Shown: piece by piece, positions 48,695 through 56,860 of the stretch
Layout: every line of letters starts with the position of its first letter
How positions within the stretch are numbered: the first letter of the stretch is position 1
Assembly: GCA_021204025.1 (NCBI GenBank)
Contig: JAJQAC010000086.1
Span: 23,610 to 87,609, forward strand
Reading direction: 5' to 3'
Length of the DNA stretch: 64,000 nt
Source: Clostridiales bacterium
GTDB lineage: Bacteria > Bacillota > Clostridia > Lachnospirales > Lachnospiraceae
Position numbers and translations under genes: made by a program
The notes under the pieces: model-generated
Told to the model about the DNA's origin: nothing
Databases searched by the model: none
The model's input: only the letters and a program-made list of their open reading frames with translations

Positions 48695-48774
48695 CCATGC
48701 CACGCACCACGCTGCGGTGCTAAGCGCCAGTGGCGCTTGTTAAGCACCGACCGAAGCGGGAGCGGAGAGCATGG
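48695..48774. repeat. Structured element C-related hairpin, copy 3
   Basis: CCATGC (48695-48700) pairs with GCATGG (48769-48774). Inside, CGGTGCT pairs with AGCACCG, topped by an apical hairpin AGCGCCA/GGCGCTT. The GCGGTRCTAA and TTAAGYRCCGAC blocks match copies 1 and 2, but GGTACT/AAGTGCC has become GGTGCT/AAGCACC, a paired change. The unpaired asymmetric segment lies on the 3' side here rather than the 5' side. Confidence 0.6.
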
Positions 48775-48795
48775 GCCAAGTACGTAATGGAGCCA

Positions 48796-48883
48796 AAGCG
48801 GCGCCCACCTCGTCGTAGACGACTTTAAATGTGGGCGCCGCCGTTACAGGTTACACGTCAGTTTCCTGACGTGTGACCTGTAA
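48796..48883. repeat. Two strong adjacent hairpins at the EIIA 3' end
   Basis: GGCGCCCAC/GTGGGCGCC (about 48799-48840) and a 19-bp stem GTTACAGGTTACACGTCAG with its complement (48842-48883, one mismatch) follow each other directly. The second starts at the EIIA stop codon. Neither has a U-run, so termination in the classical sense is not clear; they may be transcript-stabilising hairpins or part of the element next to them. Confidence 0.55.
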
Positions 48884-49351
48884 CTATCCTATCCTGACTA
48901 TCCCCTGATCGCCTGCTCTTACCGTCCCGTTTTTCAACAGTCTGATCTTTTCTCCTCCTGTAAAGACGACCGGCGACACAAGGGACATCCCCTGACTTTT
49001 CACATAATTGATATCAACCTCCGCCAGGGATTCTCCCTGTTTGATGTTATCACCCTGTTTCACAAAGACCTGAAACCCCTGGCCTTTCAAATTTACAGTG
49101 TCAATGCCAAGATGGATCAGTATCTCCATCCCATCGGCGGTTGTTATGCCAAAAGCGTGTCCGGTCGGAAATGCCGCCGTCACGGTTCCACTGACAGGTG
49201 CGATCACTTTCCCGTCTGTGAGTTCAACCGCAAACCCATCACCCATCACTTTCGTGGCAAATGCCGGATCCGGCACCTGTTCGATCGATAACAGCGTCCC
49301 TGTCATCAGACATATCAGTTCTTCTTTCTTTTTACGGCCAAATAATCCCAT
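48884..49351 (-). CDS. PTS EIIA, glucose type
   Basis: A 155-residue standalone EIIA (Crr-like). The phosphorylatable His80 lies in MEILIHLGIDTVNLKGQGF, with a second conserved His65 in PTGHAFGIT. It passes phosphate from HPr to EIIB domains. It starts 3 nt before the end of the preceding lyase gene's stop, so it is coupled (ATG-TAG-ATG arrangement). It likely serves the EIIBC encoded at 50726, and could also serve the EIIA-less permease at 36200. Confidence 0.92.
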   Translation of the reverse strand: MGLFGRKKKEELICLMTGTLLSIEQVPDPAFATKVMGDGFAVELTDGKVIAPVSGTVTAAFPTGHAFGITTADGMEILIHLGIDTVNLKGQGFQVFVKQGDNIKQGESLAEVDINYVKSQGMSLVSPVVFTGGEKIRLLKNGTVRAGDQGIVRIG

Positions 49352-50716
49352 CTACATCTCCTCCCTTAACTGACTCGCTATTCGTCTGGCCTCCCGCGCC
49401 ATCTTATGAGCCAGAAAGCTGCTGAGTCCTGTATAATTTTCTGGCAGTATCATATCTTTTAACTCCTGCTCCGTAAAATTCTCCGCCAGAATCTTATCTT
49501 CCTTTAAGACGGTAAGATAGTCTTTTCCTTCCAGTTCTACCTTCATCGCCTTATCATACAAAAGCTGATGAGCCTGATCCTTACCAAGTTTTCCGGCAAT
49601 CCGCATCATAACACACTCACTGTTATCCAGTCCATGATTTAACATGGCGTTTTGATACATCCGTTCTTTATTGATGCGAATCGTGTCGGTAAGCTCCTCC
49701 GCACGCATCAGTACCTCTGTAGTAAGTTCAAGCGCCTCTTCCATCATTCTGTCATATAACATATAGGAACTGGAATCCCCTTCAAACATCCGCACACTGG
49801 AAAAAAGTCCCAGAGATACCATCGAATACAGCTTCTGTGAATTGGCGATGATTCCCTTTGCCAGCTTTGGATTAATCTTTTGTGGCATGGTTGAACTTCC
49901 AATCGTCCCTTCCTGAAAGGCTTCACTGACCTCTCCGAATTCCTCCAGGCCAGTGTAATACACTTCTTCCGCCATTTTATGGAGCACATTACACAGGAGA
50001 GCGAGATTCATGATATATTCTTCTTTATGACTGCTGATATTTCTGGACGGAACCGGCATCGTATACATCCCCAGCTTCTCAGACATCCGCTGTTGTACCC
50101 GGTATCCGGTCTCTCCGGTCGCATTAAAAGCTCCTACCGCTCCTCCTGCCATGACCTGAAATACCCGTTTCTCACACTCCTCCATGCGCTGCACCGCATT
50201 CAGCAGTTCACTGATCCAGACAGACACTTTGTATCCATAGGTAATGGGAATCGCATGACGGCCATGTGTGCGGCCCGCCATCACCGTTTCCGCGTGCTCA
50301 TCAGCCAATCTGCCCAGGTGTTCCAGAATATCCACGATATAGGACTTAAAGATTCTGTGAATCCTGTAGGCAGTGTAAAGCTGCGCTGTCTGCTGGATAT
50401 TCTGGGTTGTGACCCCATAGTGAACATATTTTCCACTTTCTTCATCACATGCTTTGACCAGCACCTTCACGAATGGGACAAACCCATGCCCTACCTTCTC
50501 TTTAATCCTCTCCATTTCTTCCAGATCAATCCGATCCAGTTTTGCGTTCTCCATAATATTATCCGCTGCTTTGCGGGGGATAAATCCCTCCTCCGCCTGT
50601 GCATCCGCCAATGCGGCTTCTACCGTCAGCCAGGACTCGATTTTTGCATCTCTGGTCAGAAGCGCCTGGATCCCGCGGTCATTTCCCTTGCTTTTTGAAT
50701 CATACAATGCTCTCAT
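49352..50716 (-). CDS. Adenylosuccinate lyase-like enzyme in a PTS operon
   Basis: A 454-residue enzyme of the fumarase/aspartase superfamily. C1 region AGRTHGRHAIPITYG, C2-type catalytic His environment, and the C3 signature EGTIGSSTMPQKINPKLAKG with its catalytic Ser. It looks like adenylosuccinate lyase (purB) or 3-carboxymuconate cycloisomerase, but the genomic setting is a sugar PTS. Superfamily enzymes split a C-N or C-O bond with release of fumarate. The substrate here may be a sugar conjugate imported by the PTS. It lies 9 nt after the EIIBC stop and abuts the EIIA gene. Confidence 0.85.
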   Translation of the reverse strand: MRALYDSKSKGNDRGIQALLTRDAKIESWLTVEAALADAQAEEGFIPRKAADNIMENAKLDRIDLEEMERIKEKVGHGFVPFVKVLVKACDEESGKYVHYGVTTQNIQQTAQLYTAYRIHRIFKSYIVDILEHLGRLADEHAETVMAGRTHGRHAIPITYGYKVSVWISELLNAVQRMEECEKRVFQVMAGGAVGAFNATGETGYRVQQRMSEKLGMYTMPVPSRNISSHKEEYIMNLALLCNVLHKMAEEVYYTGLEEFGEVSEAFQEGTIGSSTMPQKINPKLAKGIIANSQKLYSMVSLGLFSSVRMFEGDSSSYMLYDRMMEEALELTTEVLMRAEELTDTIRINKERMYQNAMLNHGLDNSECVMMRIAGKLGKDQAHQLLYDKAMKVELEGKDYLTVLKEDKILAENFTEQELKDMILPENYTGLSSFLAHKMAREARRIASQLREEM

Positions 50717-50725
50717 CGCTATCCC

Positions 50726-52303
50726 TTATCCCTTCATAATCTTGTCAACCGCATTTCTTACAAATTCCACATGAGGGCCAAATACAACATGAATGTGATT
50801 TTTAGATGGGAAGAAGATGCCTGCGCATCCCGACTCCTTCAGGCCGACCTGGTTAACCTTTTCCGGATCTTTCAGGTCAATACGCAGTCGGGACACACAA
50901 TTCTCTACCTTCAGAATATTGTCAGCACCTCCCAGATTTGCGATCACAATGCGTGCAATTTCCGGCCAGTTCTTATCTTTCAACAGCTGACTTGCGGATT
51001 CTTCTACCTCAAATGCCTCACGCCCGGGTGTCTCCAGATTCCACTTCTGAATAAAGAATCGAAATGCCGCATAAAACACCGCGAAATTGACAAGACCTAA
51101 CAGAATCAGGCTGACCCAGTTTGTATTTTCATACATCAGTCCAAAGATACCAAAATCAAAGATGGTGCCCCGGATATAACCAATCGCAATGTGCAGCATC
51201 TGATAAGGAATCGTCATCAAACCGCACAAAACACAATAAACCGCAAAGAGCTGTGGTGAAATGAAAAGGAAGGAAAATTCCAGTGGTTCCGTGATATTTC
51301 CCAGAAAAGCTGTCAGTACGCAGGTTGTAATAACGCCCTTGCACATTTTGCGATTCTTCGGAAATGAGGTATGATACATTGCCAGTCCGATGGCCGGAAT
51401 ACGGAAAAGCGTCGTCAGCATCTGACAGCCTCCCAGATAACTCGTCAGCTTTGGCATAAATTCCGCCCAGTAAGGACTGTCCGGGCCAAGATTAAAAAGG
51501 ATTTCATTTACTGCCGGTAAAATTCCCACATACTCCGTACCGTTAATCATATAAGTGCCGCCCGCTTCTGTAAAGCGAACCACCGCTGCCAGAACATGGT
51601 GGAGACCAAAAGGAATCAGCGCACGATTCAGCATATAATAGATACCGCTTCCTATGTAATCTGTCGTAAAAATAAAGGAAATACTGATCAGAAACTGAAT
51701 CAGTACATTCCATATCACAGGAAGCACCAGCCCGATCGGAATCATACACACAAATGTGATAATCGGTATGGATTTTTTCCCGCCAAAGAACGCAAATGCC
51801 AGTGGAAGCTCCAGGTCATAAAAACGATCTGCCACCTTTGCCGCGACCAGACCGGAAATCAGGCCTCCCAGAGCCTCTGTCTTTAACGTCTGTACGCCAA
51901 GCACGACTCCCTGACCGACCTGATCCATGACCGCGCTGTCTGCCAGCGTTCCGGTAGCACGAAGGTATACATTCATAACCGTATTCAATGTCAGATACCC
52001 CGCTACCGCGGCAAAAACAGCGATTCCTTTCTCCTTCTTTGCCATACCCTGAGCGACACCCATGGCAAACAAAATCGGAATATTGTTGAAGATAATACTG
52101 GTAATGTCTCTTGCACTGTTAATAATCAATTTTAAGAAAGGAAGTGCCAGAACCGGGAATTTCTCGACCATATAAGACTGTCCCAAAGCACTGCAGATAC
52201 CCATAATCATGCCGATCGGTGCCAGAAGTGCGATCGGAAGCAGAAGAGAACGTCCAAAGGTCTGAATCTCATCTTTGAAGCTAACAGAAGTTTCTTTACT
52301 CAT
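50726..52303 (-). CDS. PTS EIICB permease, MalX/glucose-like
   Basis: A 525-residue permease. About ten N-terminal membrane segments (GRSLLLPIALLAPIGMIMGICSAL) form EIIC with the SFLFISPQLFAVYCVL block, then a linker and a C-terminal EIIB domain with the phosphorylated Cys in ILKVENCVSRLRIDLKD. It resembles the alpha-glucoside/MalX class. No EIIA is fused; the EIIA gene two positions downstream supplies it. Start ATG 52303 with GGAGG. First gene of the operon, divergent from a PRD regulator. Confidence 0.9.
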   Translation of the reverse strand: MSKETSVSFKDEIQTFGRSLLLPIALLAPIGMIMGICSALGQSYMVEKFPVLALPFLKLIINSARDITSIIFNNIPILFAMGVAQGMAKKEKGIAVFAAVAGYLTLNTVMNVYLRATGTLADSAVMDQVGQGVVLGVQTLKTEALGGLISGLVAAKVADRFYDLELPLAFAFFGGKKSIPIITFVCMIPIGLVLPVIWNVLIQFLISISFIFTTDYIGSGIYYMLNRALIPFGLHHVLAAVVRFTEAGGTYMINGTEYVGILPAVNEILFNLGPDSPYWAEFMPKLTSYLGGCQMLTTLFRIPAIGLAMYHTSFPKNRKMCKGVITTCVLTAFLGNITEPLEFSFLFISPQLFAVYCVLCGLMTIPYQMLHIAIGYIRGTIFDFGIFGLMYENTNWVSLILLGLVNFAVFYAAFRFFIQKWNLETPGREAFEVEESASQLLKDKNWPEIARIVIANLGGADNILKVENCVSRLRIDLKDPEKVNQVGLKESGCAGIFFPSKNHIHVVFGPHVEFVRNAVDKIMKG

Positions 52304-52420
52304 GATATCCTCCACTCAATCAATGTTTTTATTTTTCCATCCTGGCCAGTAATTGATTATATTATATCGTTTCTCCTGAACACCTTCAAGGCCACTTTTC
52401 TGATTCATCAAAGGCAAAAA

Positions 52421-52426
52421 ATTATA
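52421..52426 (-). promoter_or_regulatory. Candidate -10 box for the PTS-lyase operon
   Basis: On the minus strand TATAAT lies at 52421-52426, about 120 bp before the EIICB start, with no clear -35 box. A weak -35 fits an activator-dependent promoter, consistent with the divergent regulator gene. Confidence 0.4.
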
Positions 52427-52577
52427 CCCAAAAAATACACCTGAAACCATTTGCTTATGATACAATATACACAAGATATCATCCCGCGTCTGTTCCGCAC
52501 TGGCACACGGGAAACATAAATGACAAATCAGGTCACAATTTCTGCTCACAATCTGATCATACAGAGGGAGATAAGTT

Positions 52578-54134
52578 ATGGGAATTCATTATTACGATCT
52601 TCAGACAGCCTCGCTGATTCAGGAAAGGCACTCCATGTCTCTTTCTGAATGTGCTCATCGTCTGAACAAAAGTATCAGCAGCATAAAGAACAGCATTGCC
52701 GCTGTCAACGCATATCTCGCGCCGGAACAGCAAATTCTCATCAATGATAATCATGCTGTTTTTCAGATGACCTATAAGGAATATCTCGCTTTTATCCACT
52801 CCTTAACGCTTGACGACTATTACCCTTCCCAGTCAGAACGTCTGGATATCATCACGATATATGCATTTTTCAACGAGATCCTTAACATGACACACCTTTA
52901 TGATACCCTGCGTATCAGTCTCTCTACCAAAAAGAAAGACAGCCGTGCGCTGTCTGAACGACTTGCCGGCATAAATCTCTCCACAGAGACCATGCCGCGG
53001 GCGGGAATCCGCATTGTCGGCGATGAAGTTCTTTACCGCATCTGCGTCAGCAATATTCTCTGCCAATATATCGAAGTAGACCGCGATTTCCATCTCACTT
53101 TTCGGCAGGCTGATAATCCCTGGCAGCTGCTGATCGCCCGGTATTACCTGGTCAAAGCCGATACCCAAATTGAACGTACACGACTGGCTCTGATCCATTT
53201 GATCGAGGCCAACCGGTACCGGATTGCCTATCCGTCGATTAAATTTCTTTATATTTATCTCAGCTGTGCCTATTTTCGACTGGATAACGGTTATCCACTG
53301 ACAAGTGTGAAGATACTCCCGGTTTCCACTCACGATCACCGCATGTTCCAGGAATCCGCGGAAAACGAATTTGCTAATCAGCTCATTTCCGCTTTAGATT
53401 TCACCTCGCATGTCCTGCCTCCCCTCAACGAGACTCTGTCTTCCCTGTCAGAACAGATGATCCGCGAGGTACAACAACAGATCATCACAGGAATTCTTGA
53501 TGACCACTGCATCTATGAAGAAGTTTACTCCTATCTCCATAAATGTCTGATCCGCAATCAATATCATTTTTCTTTTTATGATAATAAACTTGAAGACACC
53601 AGACAATATTACAACAACCTGTATGATGTACTGAAAGCAGCCGTAAAGCCCATCGAACAATTTTACGATTTCTCCCTGAGCCATTTTCAGCTTGCCTCAC
53701 TGACATTGATTTTCCGGAAATTTATCAACAAGAATAAACTTGCCGGACGCAACCAAAAGCGCCTTATCATCGTCACGAATTCTTCTGTAGAAAAAACAGG
53801 CTTCTTTATGGAAAAGCTGAAACTGAGGGTAGATGTCCGTCTGGAAGAAGTGATCCACATCAATGAACTTTACCTGCTTGAGCAGATGGAATACGATCAT
53901 CTGATCGTTTTTTCCAATCGGATCGCCACCTTGCTTCATGATCTGGGATATTCCTGCATCAAACTGCATTTTTATCCGACCGAAGATGATTTTCAGTTTT
54001 TATTCCGGCAGGGTTTTTCCACATCCCGGCGAAAACTGAAAGCTCCGGCCTTTGCTGCCGAGATTTCCGGGCTGGATCCAGCAGGTTTAAGTCGATATCT
54101 GGTCGAGCATTATAGTGATTTCTTTATCGAATAA
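52578..54134 (+). CDS. PRD-domain transcriptional regulator (BglG/MtlR-like)
   Basis: A 518-residue regulator. The N-terminal helix-turn-helix (LIQERHSMSLSECAHRLNKSISSIKNSIAAVNAYL) is followed by long helical regions of the PRD type, with candidate His sites (around PLNETLSSLSEQMIREVQQQIITG), and a C-terminal region resembling the EIIB-like part of MtlR-type activators (RLIIVTNSSVEKTGFFMEKLKLRV). Such regulators are controlled by phosphorylation from the PTS. It is divergent from the EIICB-lyase-EIIA operon and is probably its activator. Confidence 0.8.
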   Translation: MGIHYYDLQTASLIQERHSMSLSECAHRLNKSISSIKNSIAAVNAYLAPEQQILINDNHAVFQMTYKEYLAFIHSLTLDDYYPSQSERLDIITIYAFFNEILNMTHLYDTLRISLSTKKKDSRALSERLAGINLSTETMPRAGIRIVGDEVLYRICVSNILCQYIEVDRDFHLTFRQADNPWQLLIARYYLVKADTQIERTRLALIHLIEANRYRIAYPSIKFLYIYLSCAYFRLDNGYPLTSVKILPVSTHDHRMFQESAENEFANQLISALDFTSHVLPPLNETLSSLSEQMIREVQQQIITGILDDHCIYEEVYSYLHKCLIRNQYHFSFYDNKLEDTRQYYNNLYDVLKAAVKPIEQFYDFSLSHFQLASLTLIFRKFINKNKLAGRNQKRLIIVTNSSVEKTGFFMEKLKLRVDVRLEEVIHINELYLLEQMEYDHLIVFSNRIATLLHDLGYSCIKLHFYPTEDDFQFLFRQGFSTSRRKLKAPAFAAEISGLDPAGLSRYLVEHYSDFFIE

Positions 54135-54202
54135 CCGGACCCGGAGAAATCGGAATCGAAGTATGTTATTGAAACAAAACAACTGAATTATTTTCACAGC
54201 GC

Positions 54203-54231
54203 TTGACAAACTACTTCCTTGGAAGTATCTT
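54203..54231 (+). promoter_or_regulatory. Promoter and palindromic operator of the DUF3990/XRE pair
   Basis: TTGACA (54203-54208), 17-bp spacer, TATCTT (54226-54231). The spacer holds the palindrome TACTTCC-TT-GGAAGTA (54212-54227). An operator at this place suits autorepression by the XRE-type partner. Confidence 0.65.
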
Positions 54232-54267
54232 ATAAGTAACTCTAAAGAAGTACAAGGAGAGTTCTTT

Positions 54268-54945
54268 ATGGATAAACTTATTTTGTATCACGGTTCGCCC
54301 ATCATCATAGAAAAACCTGAGTTCGGAAAAGGAAAAGGTAATAACGATTATGGAAGAGGTTTTTATTGTACCGAGCATATCGAACTCGCAAAAGAATGGT
54401 CCTGCAGTTTAAACACGAACGGATATGCAAACAAGTATGAGCTTACTACGCAAAATTTCAGAATCCTGAATTTGTCCGACGAGGAATATACCATTTTGAA
54501 CTGGCTTGCCATTCTGATTCAAAACAGAAAAACAAGATTATCAACTCCGATTGCCGTTCGTGGAAAGGAATGGCTCATTAAAAATTTCCTTCCGGAATAT
54601 ATGGATTATGATGTGATCGTGGGTTATCGGGCGGATGATTCGTATTTTTCATTCGCAAGATCATTTTTGAGTAATGAGATTTCGCTGTCACAGTTAAGTC
54701 GGGCAATGAAACTCGGCAAACTCGGTGAACAGTATGTAATCAAATCTAAAAAAGCATTTGACGCCATAACCTATATCGACAGTACCCTTGCCGATAACCG
54801 TATCTATTATGCCAAAAGAGTAAAAAGAGATCAAGATGCCCGTGCCGCATACTACAAAGAACTGGAAACCGATGACATTAACGGTATATTTATGAGAGAT
54901 ATTATCAGAGAGGAGATCAAATCGGATGACCCACGCTTACGCTGA
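54268..54945 (+). CDS. DUF3990 protein, ADP-ribosyltransferase-like toxin candidate
   Basis: A 225-residue protein of the DUF3990 family. The N-terminal LILYHGSPIIIEKPEFGKGKGNNDYGRGFYCTE pattern (HGS, then a short gap and DYGRGFY) is the typical opening of ART-fold families that bind NAD. DUF3990 members are often encoded with helix-turn-helix proteins as two-gene toxin-antitoxin units. The catalytic residues are not proven. Start with AAGGAGAG. Its last 20 nt overlap the next gene. Confidence 0.8.
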   Translation: MDKLILYHGSPIIIEKPEFGKGKGNNDYGRGFYCTEHIELAKEWSCSLNTNGYANKYELTTQNFRILNLSDEEYTILNWLAILIQNRKTRLSTPIAVRGKEWLIKNFLPEYMDYDVIVGYRADDSYFSFARSFLSNEISLSQLSRAMKLGKLGEQYVIKSKKAFDAITYIDSTLADNRIYYAKRVKRDQDARAAYYKELETDDINGIFMRDIIREEIKSDDPRLR

Positions 54946-55579
54946 GGAATACTTAGACGATGCAATGCGAAACTTAGGCGAAGCATTTGATTACGCGGTC
55001 AACGCCTGTAAAATAGATATGGAAGAATTTATGCAATATTTTATTACTGGTAAATATGCAGAACAATTCGGAAACGGAAATCCCAAAATAATATCCGGAA
55101 TGTCCGGCACAGAACTTACGATCAACATTATTTTGGAAGCGGGAAAAAACATAGACTTCCCCGAAAGCCAGACAATCTATGATTATTCTGCAGAATATTG
55201 GTGCGGATGGATTCTGGCATATTATCAATGGTACACAGCACGATCTTTCAAAAATATATATGATTATATATCTATGGCAGAAGTATACAAACTCTATCCA
55301 ATCCTGCACGAAGCGCCCGAAGACAAGTTTGTGGATACAGTCAATGCTATTATCTCAGGCAAAATCGGGACAACCGCACTTCAGACACAGCGAAAAAGAA
55401 TCGGCTTAACTCAGGCGCAGCTTGCCGGGAAAGCAAATGTCAATTTACGAACACTGCAGCAGTATGAACTTGGTGCAAAAAGCATCAATAAAGCATCATT
55501 TCAAACAGTAATGGCGCTTTGTCAGGCACTTGGCTGTCAGGCAGAAGATATTTTAGAGTATGAAACCGGGGTCGAGTAG
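54926..55579 (+). CDS. XRE helix-turn-helix protein, antitoxin candidate
   Basis: A 217-residue protein. The N-terminal 150 residues are of unknown type (acidic, helical, with the YDYSAEYWCGWILAYYQWYTA segment); the C-terminal 60 residues form a clear XRE helix-turn-helix (KRIGLTQAQLAGKANVNLRTLQQYELGAKSINKASFQTVMALCQALG). The joined layout with the DUF3990 gene, and the palindrome in its promoter, point to an autoregulatory antitoxin. The last two codons and stop come from the repeat at 55572-55605. Confidence 0.82.
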   Translation: MTHAYAEEYLDDAMRNLGEAFDYAVNACKIDMEEFMQYFITGKYAEQFGNGNPKIISGMSGTELTINIILEAGKNIDFPESQTIYDYSAEYWCGWILAYYQWYTARSFKNIYDYISMAEVYKLYPILHEAPEDKFVDTVNAIISGKIGTTALQTQRKRIGLTQAQLAGKANVNLRTLQQYELGAKSINKASFQTVMALCQALGCQAEDILEYETGVE

Positions 55580-55605
55580 GAGGCGTCTTTTTTCCTCATA
55601 CTCGC
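55572..55605. repeat. GAGTA/TACTC hairpin of repeat family A
   Basis: TCGAGTAGGAGGCG followed by a T-run and CCTCATACTCG matches the hairpin at 63-97 almost exactly; the T-run is longer. It supplies the stop codon of the XRE gene. A short inverted CCCTGCC/GGCAGGG follows at 55612-55630. Confidence 0.65.
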
Positions 55606-55679
55606 CGTTGCATCCCTGCCTGTTTGGCAGGGATACAAATTTTCTGCGATTCTTTCTTTTAACAAACTCACATTTCAAT

Positions 55680-56654
55680 TTATTTCAGATATGCTCCAAA
55701 GAAAGATTCGATCTTATCGAACGGAATGATGTCCGATTGATCATACAAATCTGTGTGAACCGCTCCCGGTATGATCATCAGTTCTTTATTCTCACCGGTC
55801 AGCTTTGCAAAGGCGTCCCTGCTGAAGTAACAGGAGTGAGCCTTTTCTCCATGGATGATGAGCACGGCGTTGCGGATCTCCTGGCTGTACTGCAGGATCG
55901 GCATATTCATAAAGGACTGGCAGCCGGTCACATTCCATCCTCCGTTAGAGTTCAGGCTACGGGGATGATAGCCTCTCTCGGTCTTATAATAGTCGTAATA
56001 GTCCTTTACAAAGAAGGGCGCGTCCTCCGGCAGTGGGTCAACAACGCCGCCGCCCAGAGCGTAAGAGCCGTTTTTGTAATCCTGGGTATGCTGAGCGCAG
56101 AGAACTTTTCGTTTTTCATATCTGGCTTCCTCGCTGTCCTCACTGTCAAAATACCCGTTGGCGTTCACACGGGTCATATCGTACATGGTGGAGGCTACCG
56201 TGGCCTTGATACGGGTATCCAGCGCCGCCGCGTTCAATGCCATACCTCCCCAGCCGCAGATGCCGATGATCCCGATCCGCTCCGGGTCAACGTTGTCCTG
56301 CACCGAGAGGAAATCCACCGCGGCCATGAAGTCCTCCGTGTTAATATCCGGGGACGCCATATAACGCGGCGTTCCTCCGCTCTCGCCAGTGTAAGAAGGA
56401 TCAAAGGCGATCGTCAGGAAACCTCGCTCCGCCATAGTCTGCGCATACAGACCGGCCGCTTGCTCCTTCACCGCGCCGAACGGTCCGCACACCGCGATCG
56501 CCGGGAATTTACCTTTAGCGTTTTTCGGCACATACCGGTCAGCAGCCAGCGTGATCCCATACTGGTTATGGAATGTCACCTTACTGTGTTCGATCTTTTC
56601 ACTCTGTGGGAATGTCTTGTCCCATTCATTTGTTAAAGTAAGCTCTTCCTTCAT
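55680..56654 (-). CDS. Alpha/beta hydrolase with Cys nucleophile (cytoplasmic paralogue)
   Basis: A 324-residue alpha/beta hydrolase. Characteristic blocks: PAIAVCGPFGAVKEQAAGLYAQTMAERGFLTIAFDPSYTGES, then RIGIIGICGWGGMALNAAALD, where Cys replaces Ser at the nucleophile elbow (GICGWGG), and a C-terminal IIPGAVHTDLYD with the catalytic His. The Cys recalls dienelactone hydrolases. It is a close paralogue of the 56861 gene but lacks the signal peptide. Start 56654 (AAAGGA nine nt upstream) or 56678 are both possible. Controlled by promoter C (56724-56780). Confidence 0.85.
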   Translation of the reverse strand: MKEELTLTNEWDKTFPQSEKIEHSKVTFHNQYGITLAADRYVPKNAKGKFPAIAVCGPFGAVKEQAAGLYAQTMAERGFLTIAFDPSYTGESGGTPRYMASPDINTEDFMAAVDFLSVQDNVDPERIGIIGICGWGGMALNAAALDTRIKATVASTMYDMTRVNANGYFDSEDSEEARYEKRKVLCAQHTQDYKNGSYALGGGVVDPLPEDAPFFVKDYYDYYKTERGYHPRSLNSNGGWNVTGCQSFMNMPILQYSQEIRNAVLIIHGEKAHSCYFSRDAFAKLTGENKELMIIPGAVHTDLYDQSDIIPFDKIESFFGAYLK

Positions 56655-56723
56655 TGTGTTCTGTCCTTTCCGATTCATTTCAAATCCTGTTTTCTCTTTT
56701 ATTGGCACCAAATATCTGTCATT

Positions 56724-56780
56724 ATTTTATATTAGAACAAAAGAACTGACAAATACTTAATTTTATTTCTTATTATTCTC
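56724..56780 (-). promoter_or_regulatory. LysR-regulon promoter C (hydrolase gene)
   Basis: On the minus strand AAATTAAGTATTTGTC (56747-56762 and context) carries TTGTCA as -35, a 17-bp spacer and TAAAAT (56724-56729) as -10. The upstream bases GAATAAT-AAGAAAT match the corresponding part of promoter B. Confidence 0.7.
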
Positions 56781-56860
56781 AAAACGTATATCCGGCTGAT
56801 TTTTCGTTGTTTGCAGGTTATTTTCCTACTGCCTCTGAATACCCTTCTTTAACATCTGAT

